This document shows positions 31,677 to 33,246 of a stretch of DNA of 33,246 nt, piece after piece. Both the position numbers and the translations under genes were made by a program. The notes beneath the pieces are model-generated. The model searched no databases and was not told the DNA's origin. It saw only the letters and a list, made by a program, of their open reading frames with translations. Source of the stretch: Pseudomonas sp. MWU15-20650 (GTDB taxonomy: Bacteria > Pseudomonadota > Gammaproteobacteria > Pseudomonadales > Pseudomonadaceae); contig NZ_JALJFG010000050.1 of the NCBI RefSeq assembly GCF_023242475.1, positions 1-33,246 of the forward strand, read 5' to 3'. The first letter of the stretch is position 1; every line of letters starts with the position of its first letter.

Positions 31677-31686
31677 TTGCATACAG
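31677..31686. promoter_or_regulatory. Second TTGCATACAG motif, possible operator half
   Basis: It differs from the palindrome at 31643 in two bases and lies 34 bases from it centre to centre, near three helical turns, so both could face the same side of the DNA. It is 33 bases before the permease ATG. Confidence 0.4.
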
Positions 31687-31719
31687 TGAGCGCACAACAA
31701 AAACAGAGAACCCCTCACC

Positions 31720-33222
31720 ATGACTATCCCGAAGGCGTCACCGCAGCGGCCAGAAGATGAGAATCTCGGCGTCGCCGCCAATATGGCTTACGGCCTGCAG
31801 CATGTGCTCACCATGTACGGCGGCATCGTTGCCGTACCGTTGATCGTTGGCCAGGCGGCGGGGTTGTCGCCCGCGGATATCGGTCTGTTGATCGCTGCAT
31901 CACTGTTTGCCGGCGGCTTGGCCACCCTGTTGCAAACCCTCGGCCTGCCGTTTTTTGGCTGCCAGTTGCCACTGGTTCAAGGCGTGTCGTTTGCCGGTGT
32001 GGCGACCATGGTGGCGATTGTCGGCAGCGACGGTGCTGGCGGCGTGCCGGCGATTCTCGGGGCAGTGATGGCAGCGTCGTTCATTGGCTTGTTGATCACC
32101 CCGGTGTTCTCGCGGATCACCCAGTTTTTTCCGCCGTTGGTGACGGGGATCGTGATTACGACCATCGGCCTGACCCTGATGCCCGTGGCGGCACGCTGGG
32201 CCATGGGGGGCAATAGTCGCGCGGCGGATTTCGGCAGCATGCCCAATATCGGCCTGGCAGCACTGACCTTGGTGCTGGTGCTGCTGCTGAGCAAAATCGG
32301 CAGTGCAACCCTCTCGCGTTTGTCGATCCTGCTGGCGATGGTGATCGGCACCGTGATTGCGGTGTTCCTCGGCATGGCTGACTTCTCCGGCGTTGCCCAA
32401 GGGCCGATGCTCGGTTTCCCCACTCCATTCCATTTCGGCATGCCGACCTTCCATGTGGCCGCGATCATTTCCATGTGCATCGTGGTGATGGTGACGTTGG
32501 TGGAAACCTCGGCGGACATTCTGGCGGTGGGCGAGATCATCGATACCAAGGTTGATTCCAAACGCCTGGGCAACGGCCTGCGCGCCGACATGCTGTCGAG
32601 TATGTTCGCGCCTATCTTCGGCTCCTTCACTCAGAGCGCGTTCGCCCAGAACGTCGGCCTGGTGGCGGTGACGGGGGTGAAGAGTCGTTTTGTGGTGGCA
32701 ACGGGCGGGGTGTTCCTGGTGATTCTTGGCCTGTTGCCCTTCATGGGGCGCGTGGTCGCGGCCGTGCCGACCTCCGTGTTGGGCGGCGCCGGGATCGTGT
32801 TGTTCGGCACCGTGGCCGCCAGCGGTATTCGCACGCTGTCGAAGGTGGATTACCGCAACAATATGAACCTGATCATCGTCGCCACTTCCATCGGTTTTGG
32901 CATGATCCCCATCGCTGCGCCGAACTTCTACGATCACTTTCCTACGTGGTTCGCGACCATTTTCCACTCGGGTATTAGTTCCTCGGCGATCATGGCGATT
33001 GTGCTGAACCTGGCGTTCAACCACTTCACCGCCGGTAACTCGGACCAGCAGTCAGTGTTCGTGGCGGGGACTGAGCGCAGTTTGTGCTTCCAGGATGTGG
33101 CGGCTTTGCGCGATGGGGATTACTTCAGCGGTGGTAAATTGTTTGATGCTGAGGGCAAGGAGATTCCGTTATTGGCGCAAGTGCCGAAGAAAGCCACCCA
33201 GCCTGAGACCAGCGAAGTCTAA
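31720..33222 (+). CDS. NCS2-family purine/xanthine (nucleobase):cation symporter
   Basis: A 500-residue inner-membrane permease of the NCS2 (nucleobase-ascorbate) family, with about 14 membrane segments. TM1 carries LQHVLTMYGG with His28. TM8 holds VETSADILAVGE with Glu262, then Asp290 in LRADM, and the family signature QNVGLVAVTG at 310-319. These match the substrate- and proton-site residues of XanQ and UacT (Glu272, Asp304, Gln324). That places it with xanthine/urate rather than uracil carriers, though substrate choice among purines cannot be read. A 60-residue soluble tail follows the last segment. It is divergent from a LysR gene. Only a weak GAGA site precedes the ATG. Confidence 0.93.
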   Translation: MTIPKASPQRPEDENLGVAANMAYGLQHVLTMYGGIVAVPLIVGQAAGLSPADIGLLIAASLFAGGLATLLQTLGLPFFGCQLPLVQGVSFAGVATMVAIVGSDGAGGVPAILGAVMAASFIGLLITPVFSRITQFFPPLVTGIVITTIGLTLMPVAARWAMGGNSRAADFGSMPNIGLAALTLVLVLLLSKIGSATLSRLSILLAMVIGTVIAVFLGMADFSGVAQGPMLGFPTPFHFGMPTFHVAAIISMCIVVMVTLVETSADILAVGEIIDTKVDSKRLGNGLRADMLSSMFAPIFGSFTQSAFAQNVGLVAVTGVKSRFVVATGGVFLVILGLLPFMGRVVAAVPTSVLGGAGIVLFGTVAASGIRTLSKVDYRNNMNLIIVATSIGFGMIPIAAPNFYDHFPTWFATIFHSGISSSAIMAIVLNLAFNHFTAGNSDQQSVFVAGTERSLCFQDVAALRDGDYFSGGKLFDAEGKEIPLLAQVPKKATQPETSEV

Positions 33223-33227
33223 AACGG

Positions 33228-33246
33228 TGGAAGGGGCTTGCCCTAA
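33228..33246. repeat. Start of a REP-like element cut by the window end
   Basis: TGGAAGGGGCTTGCCCTAA resembles the first arm of the fluorescens REP core with changes. It begins six bases after the permease stop and continues beyond the window. Confidence 0.5.

Noticed and set aside
31900..33024. Open frame of 374 codons on the minus strand across the NCS2 permease
   Set aside because: It is the antisense shadow of a membrane protein, dominated by His, Gln and Arg; no ribosome site.

Overview
The window is chromosomal DNA of a Pseudomonas of the fluorescens group. The evidence is the gene order mlaA, PilZ, rssB-rssC, tal, dusA (as I recall it, the order around PA2795-PA2800 of P. aeruginosa), a signal-peptide-bearing Mqo, FabV, and several copies of the fluorescens-type REP palindrome with core GGGAGGGGGCTTGCTCCC. 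No rRNA, tRNA or CRISPR array was seen.

Layout. 1-4.6 kb: a DUF4404 protein, a HAD-fold protein that has lost its catalytic aspartates, mlaA, a PilZ protein, and the rssB-rssC pair that controls the general stress response. 4.6-7.9 kb: tal and dusA on the minus strand, flanking a plus-strand gene for a secreted protein that resembles an ADP-ribosyltransferase toxin. 8.0-11.1 kb: an accessory patch with an intact BrnT/BrnA module, a ParD-like antitoxin whose ParE partner is a 40-codon stub, two copies of a short AT-rich repeat flanking that stub, and a strikingly AT-rich 615-codon gene with no recognisable domain. 11.3-12.3 kb: a DUF6124 protein and a small lipoprotein gene whose 3' end, with its REP element, has been tandemly duplicated into a decayed copy. 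12.3-19 kb: an AraJ-type MFS transporter, mqo, an F420-dependent-type NADP oxidoreductase divergent from a LysR regulator, a YXWGXW lipoprotein, a small periplasmic protein and a VapBC-type toxin-antitoxin pair. 19.2-23 kb: ppnN, an lpxO-like hydroxylase and fabV. 23.07-24.31 kb: a full-length ExoY/anthrax-edema-factor-type nucleotidyl cyclase, standing alone. 24.6-33.2 kb: a HAD phosphatase, a LysR regulator divergent from an acetylornithine-type aminotransferase, and then a purine locus: punR-punC, a Tsx-like outer-membrane nucleoside channel, a LysR regulator and an NCS2 nucleobase permease.

How the genes relate. The right-hand 6 kb looks like a purine uptake and exchange locus: nucleosides cross the outer membrane through the Tsx-like channel, PunC carries nucleosides at the inner membrane, and the NCS2 permease carries free bases, each side with its own LysR regulator. 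ppnN (purine nucleotide cleavage) lies 8 kb away and fits the same metabolism. The two most interesting genes are host-interaction candidates: the ExoY-type cyclase, which keeps nearly all catalytic motifs, and the ADP-ribosyltransferase-like secreted protein, in which the expected catalytic glutamate reads as glutamine. The 615-codon AT-rich gene is the best candidate for something undescribed.

All family assignments come from reading the translations and recalling family motifs; no database search was run.
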